47,050 bases of DNA from CAVXDP01 sp964562925 (GTDB lineage Archaea > Thermoproteota > Bathyarchaeia > 40CM-2-53-6 > CAVXDP01): positions 1-47,050 of the forward strand of contig CAZLVF010000011.1 of assembly GCA_964562925.1 (NCBI GenBank), given 5' to 3'. Both the position numbers and the translations under genes were made by a program. The number at the start of each line of letters is the position of its first letter. Position 1 is the stretch's first letter. Positions 1-8,403 of this stretch are shown here, piece after piece. The notes under the pieces were generated by a model that made no database searches, was not told the DNA's origin, and saw only the letters and a program-made list of their open reading frames with translations.

Positions 1-264
1 GCTGCCAGGCTTGATGTCTATGGTGACTACGTACCGAGTCTCATAGGTTCCAGTGCTAACCGGCGATTGGTAATCATAGGCTACGACTGTACCATCGTCA
101 ACACAGATGCTGTAACCGCTGACGAGATCACTGTAGGTTAGATAGTAATCAACAGTAGCATCGTTGCTCACATCAACCTCCAAGACCGTACCCGTAGCGT
201 CAGCACTCAAACCCGCCGCGTAGAATGTCAATAGTTGGCATACGTAATAGGCTCCAACATTATC
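1..264 (-). CDS. Fragment of a secreted/surface protein, runs off left edge
   Basis: An open minus-strand frame runs from base 264 off the window's left edge. It reads as beta-rich, Tyr/Thr/Val-rich extracellular sequence, with a stretch like GLSADATGTVLEVDV, and ends at the edge with TIDIKPGS. The DIKPGS motif recurs in archaeal and bacterial cell-surface proteins. There is no good start: the frame is closed upstream by adjacent TGA and TAG codons, and the only start-like codon is an internal TTG. It is therefore either a decayed piece of a larger surface protein or a gene broken by a frameshift near base 265. The coding call rests on composition and the motif only. Confidence 0.4.
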
Positions 265-486
265 CTATCAGAGGTCAAGAAGTCTGGCTCTCACGGGAAC
301 CCCAAGCGTCACAGAACTAGAACTAGATAGAAGCATGTGAGCCTAATTGGACATCACACATGAAATCTAGAACCTGGAAGCTACATTTGTTGGAGTCATG
401 ACATAGCAGCCCGAGAGATCGCGCGTGTAGGAAATCTGGATCATAGAAAGATGTTCTAAAGAGCTTGCTCACGTTCTCGTTGCTGT

Positions 487-1362
487 TCACTTCACTTGAT
501 CCAAGAACTTGCGAACTACCGAGATGAACTCCTCTCTTTGCTCCCACATCGGCAAGTGCGAGCTATTGGGAAATATGACAAGTTTCGAACGTTTTATACC
601 CTTATGAATACCTCTAGCAACTTTAGGCGAGACTTCATCGTATCTTCCTCCTGTGACCAGAGTGGGGACACGTATCCTGTGAAGCTGATCTGTGACATCC
701 CAGTATCTCATGTTACCTACTATCGTAAACTCATTAGGACCATTCATAGTATGATAAACAGGTTTGCTTATGTGCTCTAGGCTATAGACCAATTCTTTCG
801 GCCACGGTTCCAGTCTGCAGAGATGTCTCCTATAGAAGACTTCAACAGCCCTAAGATACTCAGGATTCTCATATTCACCTAACGCTTCGTATTTTTCCAG
901 TGTGGCAACAACGTCAGGTGGCAGTTGAGACTTCATCCTTTCCATTTCAGCAACGGTCAGTGGAACGCTGTGAAGCCCACCTATGGTTACCATGCTCTTC
1001 AAATTCTTCTGGTACTTCAACGCGTACGCTATGGCGAGCAAGCCACCGTAGCTTGAACCAATGAGATGCACTTTTCCGAGGTTAAGGGCTTGACGTACTC
1101 CTTCGACTTCCTCGACCCCGTACTCGATGGTAAACGATGTAAGGTTCTTCGGAAGCTCAGATTTCCCACATCCAAATTCATCAAAGAAGACCGTCCGATA
1201 GCCGAATCCTGCAAGATCAGCTAGTGAAAGCATGTAGTCGTGGGTCGCACCCGGGCCACCGTGGAGACAGAGAACAGTTCCTTTCTTCGCTTCGCCAAAT
1301 ATCTTGTAGTATAATCGTATGCCTTGAACGGAAACATAACCATCAGAAAAAGCAGTATCCAT
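487..1362 (-). CDS. Alpha/beta hydrolase, proline iminopeptidase-like
   Basis: This is a 291-residue alpha/beta hydrolase of the prolyl-iminopeptidase (tricorn-interacting factor F1-like) group, which removes N-terminal residues, typically proline, from short peptides. HGGPG (residues 34-38) is the oxyanion-hole motif of the family. GSSYGG (102-107) carries the nucleophile Ser104, and Asp242 and His269 complete the triad. DEFGCGKS (61-68) is the family's usual motif after strand 4. Length matches the family, with no signal peptide, so it is cytoplasmic. A TATA-like element on the minus strand at about 1387-1396 lies about 30 bases upstream of the ATG, giving a short leader. The family is clear; the peptidase specificity is inferred. 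Confidence 0.88.
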   Translation of the reverse strand: MDTAFSDGYVSVQGIRLYYKIFGEAKKGTVLCLHGGPGATHDYMLSLADLAGFGYRTVFFDEFGCGKSELPKNLTSFTIEYGVEEVEGVRQALNLGKVHLIGSSYGGLLAIAYALKYQKNLKSMVTIGGLHSVPLTVAEMERMKSQLPPDVVATLEKYEALGEYENPEYLRAVEVFYRRHLCRLEPWPKELVYSLEHISKPVYHTMNGPNEFTIVGNMRYWDVTDQLHRIRVPTLVTGGRYDEVSPKVARGIHKGIKRSKLVIFPNSSHLPMWEQREEFISVVRKFLDQVK

Positions 1363-1465
1363 GAAGTCAAATTAGTATTACGTTGTTATTTAACGGTTGT
1401 TTCGATCTACGAATCTCAGGCAATGGCTCGGGCCATGCTCTCTCTAGCTTACGCGTCGGAGCGGC

Positions 1466-1741
1466 TTACTCCAGTCTCCTTATTATGTGATATCCGAACT
1501 GGCTCTTCACAACATGTGAAACCTGTCCCTTCTGAAGAACGAAGGCAGCTTGTTCAAATTCCTTTACCATCTTTCCTCTTCCAAATGTTCCCAAGTCGCC
1601 TCCACGTTTCTTCGATGGGCAAAGCGAAACTTCCTTTGCGATATTTGCGAACTTCTCTCCCTTGTTCAGTCGTTCGAGAACTGCATTCGCTTCTTTCTCG
1701 GTCTTCACCAGAATATGAGCAGCATGAACTTCATTTGGCAT
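1466..1741 (-). CDS. Parvulin-type peptidyl-prolyl cis-trans isomerase
   Basis: This is a single-domain parvulin of 91 residues that catalyses cis-trans isomerisation of Xaa-Pro bonds. The family signatures are AHILVK near the start, GGDLGTFGRG in the middle, an FEQAAF helix, and FGYHII at the end. There is no signal peptide or membrane anchor, so unlike bacterial PrsA or SurA it is a free-standing cytoplasmic enzyme, resembling stand-alone archaeal parvulins such as that of Cenarchaeum. The promoter element TTATAAAC on the minus strand (about 1764-1772) is about 27 bases from the ATG, so the mRNA is nearly leaderless. It is on the same strand as the downstream hydrolase but has its own promoter. 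Confidence 0.9.
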   Translation of the reverse strand: MPNEVHAAHILVKTEKEANAVLERLNKGEKFANIAKEVSLCPSKKRGGDLGTFGRGKMVKEFEQAAFVLQKGQVSHVVKSQFGYHIIRRLE

Positions 1742-1826
1742 GAGACAGCGCTTGTCTTAACTCGTTTATAACAGTATCTAGCGCCGTCATACAGCGTTCG
1801 ATCTCTACCTGACATAGAACACAATG

Positions 1827-2813
1827 CTAGTCGTAGCGTCTTGGCGATTTTGATATTCCAAGCATTTCCCTTGTTTGCTGCGGAGTTGCAACCTCTCTGT
1901 TTAGCTCTTTCGCTATTCTGACTATTCTAGCGACGAATTCTGCGTTTGACTTGACCATCTCTCCTTTTCTGTAGTAGACGTTGTCTTCCATACCGGTTCG
2001 TACGTGCCAGCCCATCATAATGCTAAGGGTATTCAGAGCCAGTTGCGCCGCACCGACTCCTGCCACGTTCAACAAGCAAGGCATAGGAGCGTGTTCACTT
2101 AGAAAAAGCAAGTTTTTCGGCGTTGGATACGTACCGCCTTGAAAGCCCATGACAAGTTGGACAAGGTACGGTGGCTTGACCAAGCCTTGTTCAACCAGAT
2201 TATGAACCAACCAAAACTGTCCTGAATTGTACACTTCAAGCTCTGGCTTCACAGCCTTCTCCAACATCGCTTTTGCGAAGAACTCTGTCTCCTTCCAAGG
2301 CTGAAGGACGGATGGGGCAAGTCCGTCATAGATTACGTCTTCTAGTCTACCTGCAAGGGGTGGAAGCCTCTTCTTGAGTGCAAACCTCACAGGAGAAGGC
2401 CCCATGTTGAGACTTGCTATCTCAGGCAGTGCTTCTAGAGACTTCATCCTTTCTTCCATGGACATCCCAGCTGAAGCGCCTGTAGTGTTCGCAACCACTA
2501 TGTCTGGACATTTATCTCTAATCAAACGATTCAGGTAACGGTAGTCTTCTGGTTTGCTTGTTGATTCCGCGTAGCCTTTCTCCTTTGATCTGGCGTGGAG
2601 ATGGACGACTGACGCGCCGGCTTGATAGGCAGCGCAGGTTTCCTCCGCTTGTTCTTTAGGCGTCTCTGGAAGATTTGGGTTAGATTCTTTTCCTTGAATC
2701 CCGCCGGTCGGAGCCACCGTGATTATTAGAGGAGGCCACTCAGCTCTTGCTTGCCGCTTCAGATACTCGCGAATATCTCTGTAATCCCAAATATGCGGCA
2801 TCTTGGTGCTCAT
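1827..2813 (-). CDS. Beta-keto acid cleavage enzyme (BKACE, DUF849)
   Basis: This is a 328-residue member of the BKACE family, whose prototype is 3-keto-5-aminohexanoate cleavage enzyme (Kce). The known family reaction is beta-keto acid plus acetyl-CoA giving acetoacetate plus a new acyl-CoA, on a Zn2+ TIM barrel. HLHAR (71-75) supplies the metal-binding histidines, and GMEDN (274-278) carries the conserved acidic pair of the active site. APTGG (34-38) is the usual N-terminal strand motif. Length is a little above the family norm of about 275-310, with an N-terminal extension. A TATA-like element lies at about 2836-2845. The substrate cannot be read from sequence. The CoA-transferase and dehydrogenase nearby on the same strand suggest a shared catabolic role. 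Confidence 0.88.
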   Translation of the reverse strand: MSTKMPHIWDYRDIREYLKRQARAEWPPLIITVAPTGGIQGKESNPNLPETPKEQAEETCAAYQAGASVVHLHARSKEKGYAESTSKPEDYRYLNRLIRDKCPDIVVANTTGASAGMSMEERMKSLEALPEIASLNMGPSPVRFALKKRLPPLAGRLEDVIYDGLAPSVLQPWKETEFFAKAMLEKAVKPELEVYNSGQFWLVHNLVEQGLVKPPYLVQLVMGFQGGTYPTPKNLLFLSEHAPMPCLLNVAGVGAAQLALNTLSIMMGWHVRTGMEDNVYYRKGEMVKSNAEFVARIVRIAKELNREVATPQQTREMLGISKSPRRYD

Positions 2814-3052
2814 TCATAACACGTATCTGACACTCTAATTAAACAAGTCTATATTGTTTTGGAGTCGATCATTGGTTGGTCGCGAGAACTGCTGTGCGGC
2901 TCGCCGAAGGTGATTACATGTGCCTCCATCGGTCAAGAGGCTTATTAATAATGGAAACGATAGGCAATGATTATTCAATCTACATTTCTTGGAGTAGAAT
3001 TTTATAGCACTGATGTAATAATTATGGAAAAGGATTCAGGCGGCGAACTGCG

Positions 3053-4015
3053 GTGTCAACTGTTCTAGTAACTGGCGGATGCGGCTTTGCTGGATCACAC
3101 CTAGCCAGATTTCTCCTCGAACGCGATTATAACGTTGTGCTGATGGACTTGAACGTTAACGAGAGACTGATCAAGGACATCAAAGAAAGATGCGTTATTG
3201 TTAAGGTGGACATAACCGATCGAGAACAGCTAGCCCGAGTATTGAAAAAGCATACAGTAGACGTTGTGACGCATTACGCTGCGCTTTTGTCGGCCGAAAC
3301 AGAGCTTAATCCACACTTGGGGTTCAAGGTCGATGTCGAGGGCGTCTGGAACATCTTCAACGCAGCTCGGGATGCGGAAGTGAACAGTGTAGTCTTGGCG
3401 AGCAGCGCCGCTGCCTACGGGCCTGACGTATCAAAGAATGCACGTGAAGATGAGCATACGATCCCGGAAACTCTGTACGGCATCTCGAAGCAGTTTGGAG
3501 AGATGATTGGATTATGGTTCCATAAGAAGTATGGAATGCAATTTGCGGCTTTTAGATACGCGTCGATCATAGGACCTGGAAGACGAGATGGTGGCAGTTC
3601 AGCATACTCAACGCTTATGATTCAAAAGCCCGCTCAGGGAGAGCCCTATCAGGTCAACGTCCGAGAAGAAGACGCGCTCCCTTTACTCTACGTAAAGGAT
3701 GCAGCTGAGGTTACTACCATCGCTTTTGAAGACACAGGCAGCTTGAAGAGCAGAATCTACAATGTTGCGAGTCTGAGTCCAAGCCCTACAGCCGGACAGA
3801 TTGCGAACTGCGTCAGAAAGTACATTTCAGACGCCAAGATAGCCTTTCGTCCTGACCCTTTGATAACAGACATGGTTGACACGTGGATCAAGAACATTGA
3901 TACAACGAGAGTCCAAAAGGAACTTGGCTGGAAACCAAGGTTCAGCAGCCTTGAGATGCTGGTAAAGGACTTCACAACTGAGGTTAGAAAGAACCCAAGT
4001 ATGTTCTTCGTCTAG
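3053..4015 (+). CDS. NAD-dependent epimerase/dehydratase (extended SDR)
   Basis: This is a 320-residue extended short-chain dehydrogenase/reductase. TGGCGFAG (7-14) is the Rossmann nucleotide-binding loop; SSAAAYG (117-123) gives the catalytic Ser region and YGISK (142-146) the Tyr/Lys pair. This resembles UDP-sugar 4-epimerases and the SDR-type threonine dehydrogenases; sequence alone does not decide between them. The start is a GTG: the ATG at 3024 is out of frame. It lies divergent to BKACE, and its stop is followed by a stretch with only small broken frames. Its position between the BKACE and CoA-transferase genes, but on the other strand, makes pathway membership possible but unproven. 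Confidence 0.88.
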   Translation: MSTVLVTGGCGFAGSHLARFLLERDYNVVLMDLNVNERLIKDIKERCVIVKVDITDREQLARVLKKHTVDVVTHYAALLSAETELNPHLGFKVDVEGVWNIFNAARDAEVNSVVLASSAAAYGPDVSKNAREDEHTIPETLYGISKQFGEMIGLWFHKKYGMQFAAFRYASIIGPGRRDGGSSAYSTLMIQKPAQGEPYQVNVREEDALPLLYVKDAAEVTTIAFEDTGSLKSRIYNVASLSPSPTAGQIANCVRKYISDAKIAFRPDPLITDMVDTWIKNIDTTRVQKELGWKPRFSSLEMLVKDFTTEVRKNPSMFFV

Positions 4016-4099
4016 GTTTCCAAGAAGCCTATTGATTGACAGAGAATCTGCAAGAGGGAAACGCTTTACTAACCAGAAGATGAATTCCCGCGAGCCCGT

Positions 4100-4368
4100 C
4101 TAGGTATCTTCACACTGAAAACTCTTGTTTTTCAGGCAAGTCGCGTCAATCTTATTGCTGGCTAGTCGAGTGATTAGCTGCGTAAGGTCTTTCTGTTCCT
4201 CTACAAACTTCCAGCTAGTCTCTTTAGTAGATTGATGTCACGTTCGCGCCCTTCAATGATGGCCTTAAGCTCCAATTGGCGAATGCACGTCAGTAATGTA
4301 GTGTAACCTTTCATACGTTCTCCTCCAAGATACGCCTCTTGTATCCTACGTTCCGACTTGCCGAGCAT
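4100..4368 (-). pseudogene. Small helical protein gene, probably frameshifted
   Basis: A minus-strand frame opens at ATG 4368 (55 codons, stop at 4201-4203) with helical, charge-rich sequence such as LELKAIIEGRERDINLLKRL. At its end the neighbouring frame continues in the same style (FVEEQKDLTQLITRLASNKI) to a stop at 4100-4102. One extra base in the short T run near 4205-4210 would join them into a protein of about 89 residues. It lies directly downstream of the CoA-transferase beta gene on the same strand; the frame stays open upstream and overlaps that gene's end. No family is recognised. It may be a real gene with a sequencing error, a decayed gene, or a chance frame. Confidence 0.35.
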
Positions 4369-4408
4369 CTCTTTGCGTACAAATTTGGCTCGAACTACTA
4401 CATGTCCA

Positions 4409-5194
4409 TCACTCTTGGGGATAATAGAGTCGTGCTTTGTCCATTTCTCGCAGTGCCTTCAGTTCTTCTTTCCTTGGCGGTTCCACTTCCCTAACGTTGG
4501 GTGAAGTCTTAAGGCTCCATCCTGTGTTGGCTTTAACGTCTTCAGCCGTTATTCCTGGAAGTAGAGCCTCGAGGTAAGCCTCCTTGGTTCTTTCGTCGAA
4601 CTTGAAGATACCCATGTTAGAAATTATCGTGTCAGGGCCGACATCCGCCGGGAGCCCAACAGCTTCTCTCGCACCGGGACCCCAAAGCCAGCCCGGACTT
4701 GTTATGTATGTCACCTTCTCGACGAACCTGCGTTTTTCTTGTGGCATAATTATGAGTGTTCGGTTTCCAAGCGAGGCCATGGGGTTCGCACCACCACTAC
4801 CAGGCATAAGTTTGATAGTGTTAGGTTCCGAAAAATCTCCGAAACCTGAGGAGTTCACGTTCCCGTACATGTCGACTTGAGCGCCGCCTATGAAGGTCAC
4901 ATCAACCTCCTTTCTTCCAAGCGCGCCCATTATACAACACATATTCTGAGTTGCGTCGGCGAAAACGTAGGTTCCAAAGTCGTCAACTGTCAGAGGGAGG
5001 ATGGTGCATCCGCCTTTAAGAAATCCTCCTGCCTCGAATAGTAGCCCAACGTGTGCCGCATGGGTTTTCTGAGCTACGTTTGTAGCTAGAACTGGCAGTC
5101 CTATCCCCGCGAGAACAAGCTCTCCGTCCTTGATCTCCCTGGCGGCCATTACAACCATTGCCTCAAAGGATGTATACTCGGTTTCTTTCTGCAT
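4409..5194 (-). CDS. CoA-transferase beta subunit (glutaconate CoA-transferase type)
   Basis: This is the beta subunit of a class I CoA-transferase, 261 residues, like GctB of Acidaminococcus. These enzymes move CoA between carboxylic acids through a glutamyl-CoA intermediate. The Glu in LLFEAGG is residue 54, the same position as the catalytic Glu of characterised GctB. The GIGLPVLATNVAQ loop and the GGAQVDMYGNVN segment are typical. The alpha subunit gene lies just upstream with a 6-base gap, so the two are co-transcribed and should form an alpha/beta complex. Retention of Glu54 argues for a real transferase rather than an IpdAB-type ring hydrolase. The acyl substrate is unknown. Confidence 0.87.
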   Translation of the reverse strand: MQKETEYTSFEAMVVMAAREIKDGELVLAGIGLPVLATNVAQKTHAAHVGLLFEAGGFLKGGCTILPLTVDDFGTYVFADATQNMCCIMGALGRKEVDVTFIGGAQVDMYGNVNSSGFGDFSEPNTIKLMPGSGGANPMASLGNRTLIIMPQEKRRFVEKVTYITSPGWLWGPGAREAVGLPADVGPDTIISNMGIFKFDERTKEAYLEALLPGITAEDVKANTGWSLKTSPNVREVEPPRKEELKALREMDKARLYYPQE

Positions 5195-5200
5195 TCTTAA

Positions 5201-6208
5201 TCACTCGACCCTGTACTCAACATCTTTGTAGATTTCATAGCCAGTATAGCCATAATCGACAGACGCGACTGGATAGATGTGGTGTTTGATTCTCAACCTA
5301 TCCAATGATTCGCGTCCGAACTTCTTCTCGTAGTGTTTTATGTATTGACTTCTATTATCGAATGGATAGACCCATTCCTCAAGGAACCTCTGATACTTCT
5401 CCTCGTCTAATGCATGTCTGGCGGCATATGATTCGAAGACATTGTCCCTTATGTAGTAGCCGAACATTCCTGTTGGATGACAGCCCCATGGGCATTCGAC
5501 TACTGCACAGGTCTTGTAAGAGGGGACCAGTGTCCTATCCGGGTCATGCTTCACGATATCCCGTGAGACCACTTCCTCAGCCATAAGAATGACGCGTTTA
5601 GCTGCTCCTGCCCCCCACTCGTCGCCAGGTGGACGCCCCATCCATTTCTGACCGTTACCGGATGGATCAGCCCTCTGCACAGCTATTATCGCAACATCTA
5701 TTTGCGGAGCCTTCACAGCCCCGATCCTTTTCTCGGTAAACGGACAAGTTGTGGCCTTGATATTGGGGTTATATTTCGTTAAGTCAGACCCAAGATCACT
5801 TAGGATTGGCATATAAGGAAGCCCTAAAGAAGCTCCGAGTAAAGCGCACATCGTACTGTTATTGCTATACGCGTACAACTTCACTTTTCCATCCGCCAAG
5901 AGTCTCTGAGCAGCCGGTGGTCTACGTACAGGCCAGCTTGCAAACCATCCGGAATGCACCTCGTTGCAACATCCCGTTCCAACAAGTAAGTCTATGCTCA
6001 AGCATGTATCGTGACCAGTTGTCCAGCATATCAAATTCCGCTTCTTCTGTCTTGATATCTCAAAATATGCTTCCGTCGCTATGCATTGTTGAAAACCTCC
6101 AACATATATGGTGTCTCCGTCTCGCACATGCTTATCTATCGCTTCTCTTATTGTCGTCTGTTTATCGTCTTCCAAAAAAGGTGCCTTTGAATCGCTACCC
6201 ACATACAT
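5201..6208 (-). CDS. CoA-transferase alpha subunit (glutaconate CoA-transferase type)
   Basis: This is the alpha subunit of the same class I CoA-transferase, 335 residues, comparable to GctA. The VGGFQQCIATEAYFEISRQ region matches the N-terminal CoA-binding segment, and the central part has the family's aromatic- and Gly-rich loops. It partners the beta subunit downstream, 6 bases away. The ATG at 6208 is used; a second ATG lies 4 bases upstream but is out of frame and meets a stop at once. The 3' end is followed directly by the beta gene. No substrate-specific residue can be named from sequence alone. Confidence 0.86.
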   Translation of the reverse strand: MYVGSDSKAPFLEDDKQTTIREAIDKHVRDGDTIYVGGFQQCIATEAYFEISRQKKRNLICWTTGHDTCLSIDLLVGTGCCNEVHSGWFASWPVRRPPAAQRLLADGKVKLYAYSNNSTMCALLGASLGLPYMPILSDLGSDLTKYNPNIKATTCPFTEKRIGAVKAPQIDVAIIAVQRADPSGNGQKWMGRPPGDEWGAGAAKRVILMAEEVVSRDIVKHDPDRTLVPSYKTCAVVECPWGCHPTGMFGYYIRDNVFESYAARHALDEEKYQRFLEEWVYPFDNRSQYIKHYEKKFGRESLDRLRIKHHIYPVASVDYGYTGYEIYKDVEYRVE

Positions 6209-6340
6209 ACATCCTGACTAGATTATGAGCCCGCTTCGCATAGTCTGGCAACAACTCTAAAAGGGCTTGTGCTTCAGAGGCTAGGCCATCTCTGAGCACC
6301 AAGAATCGCTTTCAATGATCGGAACAGTTTCTCATCTATT

Positions 6341-6519
6341 CTACAGATCTGCCAGTTGCAGCTCAGGTTTTTGCTCCCTCAGAAATATCTTCTCAGACGT
6401 TCTTTACGCTCGATTCTTGAAAGACGCTCGATGTCTATGCCTTTGAGTTCATTCTTGTGGGATTGCGTCCCGAGCACATGTGCAACGACTTCATCAGTGA
6501 AAGCTGTCAAACGAAACAT
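6341..6519 (-). pseudogene. Short decayed coding remnant, unknown family
   Basis: A minus-strand ATG at 6519 opens a 46-codon frame (stop at 6379-6381) that begins MFRLTAFTDEV and ends in the basic stretch IERLSRIERKERLRRYF. The adjacent frame then continues with FLREQKPELQLADL to a stop at 6341-6343. The opening resembles the first strand of xylose-isomerase-like sugar-phosphate isomerases, but nothing else of that TIM barrel is present. The most likely reading is the remnant of a deleted gene lying between the dehydrogenase terminator and the CoA-transferase promoter. A chance frame cannot be excluded. Confidence 0.25.
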
Positions 6520-6592
6520 GATCTTTTCCTAACGCGGCCGCACAAAAAACTGGACGGTCTAGGCCAATGTAATTGTGTGTGCTCGACAGTTA

Positions 6593-6606
6593 CAAAAAAG
6601 AAAAAA
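6593..6606 (-). terminator. T-tract terminator of the alcohol dehydrogenase gene
   Basis: Read on the minus strand this is TTTTTTCTTTTTTG, starting about 22 bases after the dehydrogenase stop codon. Archaeal RNA polymerase terminates at such T-rich tracts without needing a hairpin. Confidence 0.65.
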
Positions 6607-6628
6607 GGTTGCCTCCGATCTGGATTGT

Positions 6629-7777
6629 CTATTGTGGTAGAACCACACATTTCATCGTTTTCCATGCTCTGTGCGCTTTGAGACCTTCTTCTAGATTCTC
6701 GAGTTTATACTCGTTTGTAACTATCTCTTCGAGTGGATACTCCTTGTTTCTATACCATTTGTAGAGTAGCTGCAAATCTCTTTCGTATTGGTATGGTCCA
6801 AATCCGTATTGGCTTATCAAGGTTAAGTCTTTGAAACATACTCTGAACGGATTCAGCATTGTTGATCCTGCATCGGTGTAATGTCCCACTTCTACGTACA
6901 TGCCTCCCCTCCTCACCATTTCTACACCTTCAGCAAAAGCAGCTGGAACACCGGCTGCTTCTATCACTACGTCAGCACCACGTCCGTCGGTCAGCCTCGT
7001 GACTTCTCTAATTCTGTCTTCTGGCTTTGCGACTTCGTCAATGTTCATTGTATGATCGACGCCACATTTCTGCGCATGTTTCAACCTGAAATCAGGTCCC
7101 CCGATCATAATTACCTTGCTCGCACCGTACTCTTTGAACCTCAACGCTGCCATCATTCCAACTGGGCCTGAACCTAAGACTAGAGCGCTGCATCCCCACA
7201 TGAAGCCCTCCCTAGCCACAGGAAGTGGAGAAATAGCTCTATCGATTCCCCAAGATGATGACAGAGTATCAACCAACACCGCAACTTTATCAGGTATGTC
7301 TTTGGGAAGTCTGTACAGCAATAAGTCTGGTCTGATGTAGATGTATTCTGCGAAACCTCCGAATAAGTGTGGGGGATCCTTGCAGGAGATGTTCTCTCCG
7401 TAGGCTACGCCATTTTCGCAAAGACCTGCACGCATAACTGACGCTAACCATCTGCAATACCAGCATTTCCCACATGAAATGCCAGCGGGATAAGTGAATC
7501 GGTCACCTTCTTCCAACGTCAAGCCGTGAATCTCAAGTTGTTTCGCCGCCTTATTTCCTACCTCGTGAGCTTCAGCGATGACTTCGTGTCCTTGGATGAT
7601 TGGCCAAGGAATATGTTCCAAATGACCTGAGTATATGTGATGGTCCGTTCCGCAGATTCCAGCCATTCTCATTTTCGCTATGAGTGCATCATCTGGAAGG
7701 CTTTCTGGATACGGAAATCTCTGCATCCTGATATTTCCAGGTCCAAAAGAAACCATCGCTCTTACTTCTTCGGACAT
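6629..7777 (-). CDS. Zinc-dependent alcohol dehydrogenase (MDR family)
   Basis: This is a medium-chain Zn dehydrogenase, 382 residues from the ATG at 7777; a TTG five codons upstream is also in frame but looks less likely. GICGTDHHIYSGH (40-52) carries the catalytic-zinc Cys42, GHE (63-65) the second ligand, and Cys102, 105, 108 and 120 form the structural-zinc lobe with an unusually long last spacing (x11 instead of about x7). GSGPVGM is the NAD(P)-binding turn. It resembles threonine, sorbitol or general secondary-alcohol dehydrogenases. Together with CoA-transferase and BKACE on the same strand it may oxidise a hydroxy acid or alcohol feeding that pathway, but this is inference. Confidence 0.88.
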   Translation of the reverse strand: MSEEVRAMVSFGPGNIRMQRFPYPESLPDDALIAKMRMAGICGTDHHIYSGHLEHIPWPIIQGHEVIAEAHEVGNKAAKQLEIHGLTLEEGDRFTYPAGISCGKCWYCRWLASVMRAGLCENGVAYGENISCKDPPHLFGGFAEYIYIRPDLLLYRLPKDIPDKVAVLVDTLSSSWGIDRAISPLPVAREGFMWGCSALVLGSGPVGMMAALRFKEYGASKVIMIGGPDFRLKHAQKCGVDHTMNIDEVAKPEDRIREVTRLTDGRGADVVIEAAGVPAAFAEGVEMVRRGGMYVEVGHYTDAGSTMLNPFRVCFKDLTLISQYGFGPYQYERDLQLLYKWYRNKEYPLEEIVTNEYKLENLEEGLKAHRAWKTMKCVVLPQ

Positions 7778-8149
7778 TTTCGACAACTCCAAATCGTCCG
7801 CTACGTATGCCAGTACGATATTAGATTTGTTGTGCTGGGTTAACTTATCATGGATCTCACGTTCAACTAGACTAACAGCTGATACAGAGGTATTACGTGG
7901 CTATGCGCAAAAACCAGCCATCTTTGCTCCTTCGACACTAAGAGTGACATAGTGGCATGGATCTTGAAGGTAGCCTGTCACCCTAAGATCCCTAAACACG
8001 TCAACAAGCTCGTCGAGAAGCTCGAGAGGCTCGAGAAACTCTAACCTCTGACACGAACGACAACCTCCTAGCATACTCCTACAGTGGTTTCTCAAATTGC
8101 TGACTCAGATGATTCGCATAATCTTCTCTTCCGTCCCTGCTGAAGCTCC
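7778..8149. other. Intergenic stretch with no supportable gene
   Basis: This stretch separates the dehydrogenase from a small minus-strand frame. The plus strand at about 7950-8043 reads like an old coding remnant: a Lys/Glu/Leu-rich frame with this genome's favoured AAG, GAG and CTC codons, ending at TAA 8041-8043. It has no start or recognisable domain, and the opposite strand is also open. The dehydrogenase promoter should lie at about 7800-7840 on the minus strand (candidate TCTAATATC). Nothing else is seen. Confidence 0.4.
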
Positions 8150-8299
8150 CTAACCCATTCGTTCCGGACTCGATTTTCTTTTCAGGTCCTCAAGTGCCTT
8201 TTCGGCTCGTTTCGAGTCCAGAGCATTGCTGAAGCCCCCCATGCTTGCTTCCATTTCTGAAAAGTAATGCGCCAAGTCGGGAAATGTGGGCTCACTCAT
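8150..8299 (-). CDS. Possible small protein, unknown
   Basis: A 49-codon frame begins MSEPTFPDLAHYF at the ATG at 8299 and ends in a Lys/Glu-rich helical tail (KRAEKALEDLKRKSSPERMG). The frame is also open 14 codons further upstream, but a TATA-like CTTATCTC about 27 bases before ATG 8299 on the minus strand fits a leaderless start there. It is divergent from the nucleotidyltransferase gene at 8404, sharing about 100 bases of promoter region. No family is recognised; a cognate small partner of the nucleotidyltransferase is conceivable but unsupported. Confidence 0.33.
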   Translation of the reverse strand: MSEPTFPDLAHYFSEMEASMGGFSNALDSKRAEKALEDLKRKSSPERMG

Positions 8300-8351
8300 A
8301 ATAGAATGTCTCGACATATCGAGATAAGGCCTATGCCTCACTCGATACGGA

Positions 8352-8390
8352 AAAACTTATCTGACTACCAATTGCCTGATCCAATCAGGC
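8352..8390 (+). promoter_or_regulatory. Promoter and palindrome ahead of the nucleotidyltransferase
   Basis: A BoxA-like AAAACTTATC (about 8352-8361) is followed by the perfect inverted repeat GCCTGAT-cca-ATCAGGC (8374-8390), near the expected transcript start. A GGAG (8393-8396) lies 7 bases before the ATG. The repeat could be an operator, or a small hairpin in the 5' end of the mRNA. Confidence 0.45.
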
Positions 8391-8403
8391 TAGGAGTCTA
8401 AGG

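Noticed and set aside
7901..8095. Minus-strand 64-codon frame in the dehydrogenase-nucleotidyltransferase gap
   Set aside because: Its Leu/Glu-rich part is antisense to a plus-strand frame with better codon use for this genome; neither has a start site or a family, so no gene is called.
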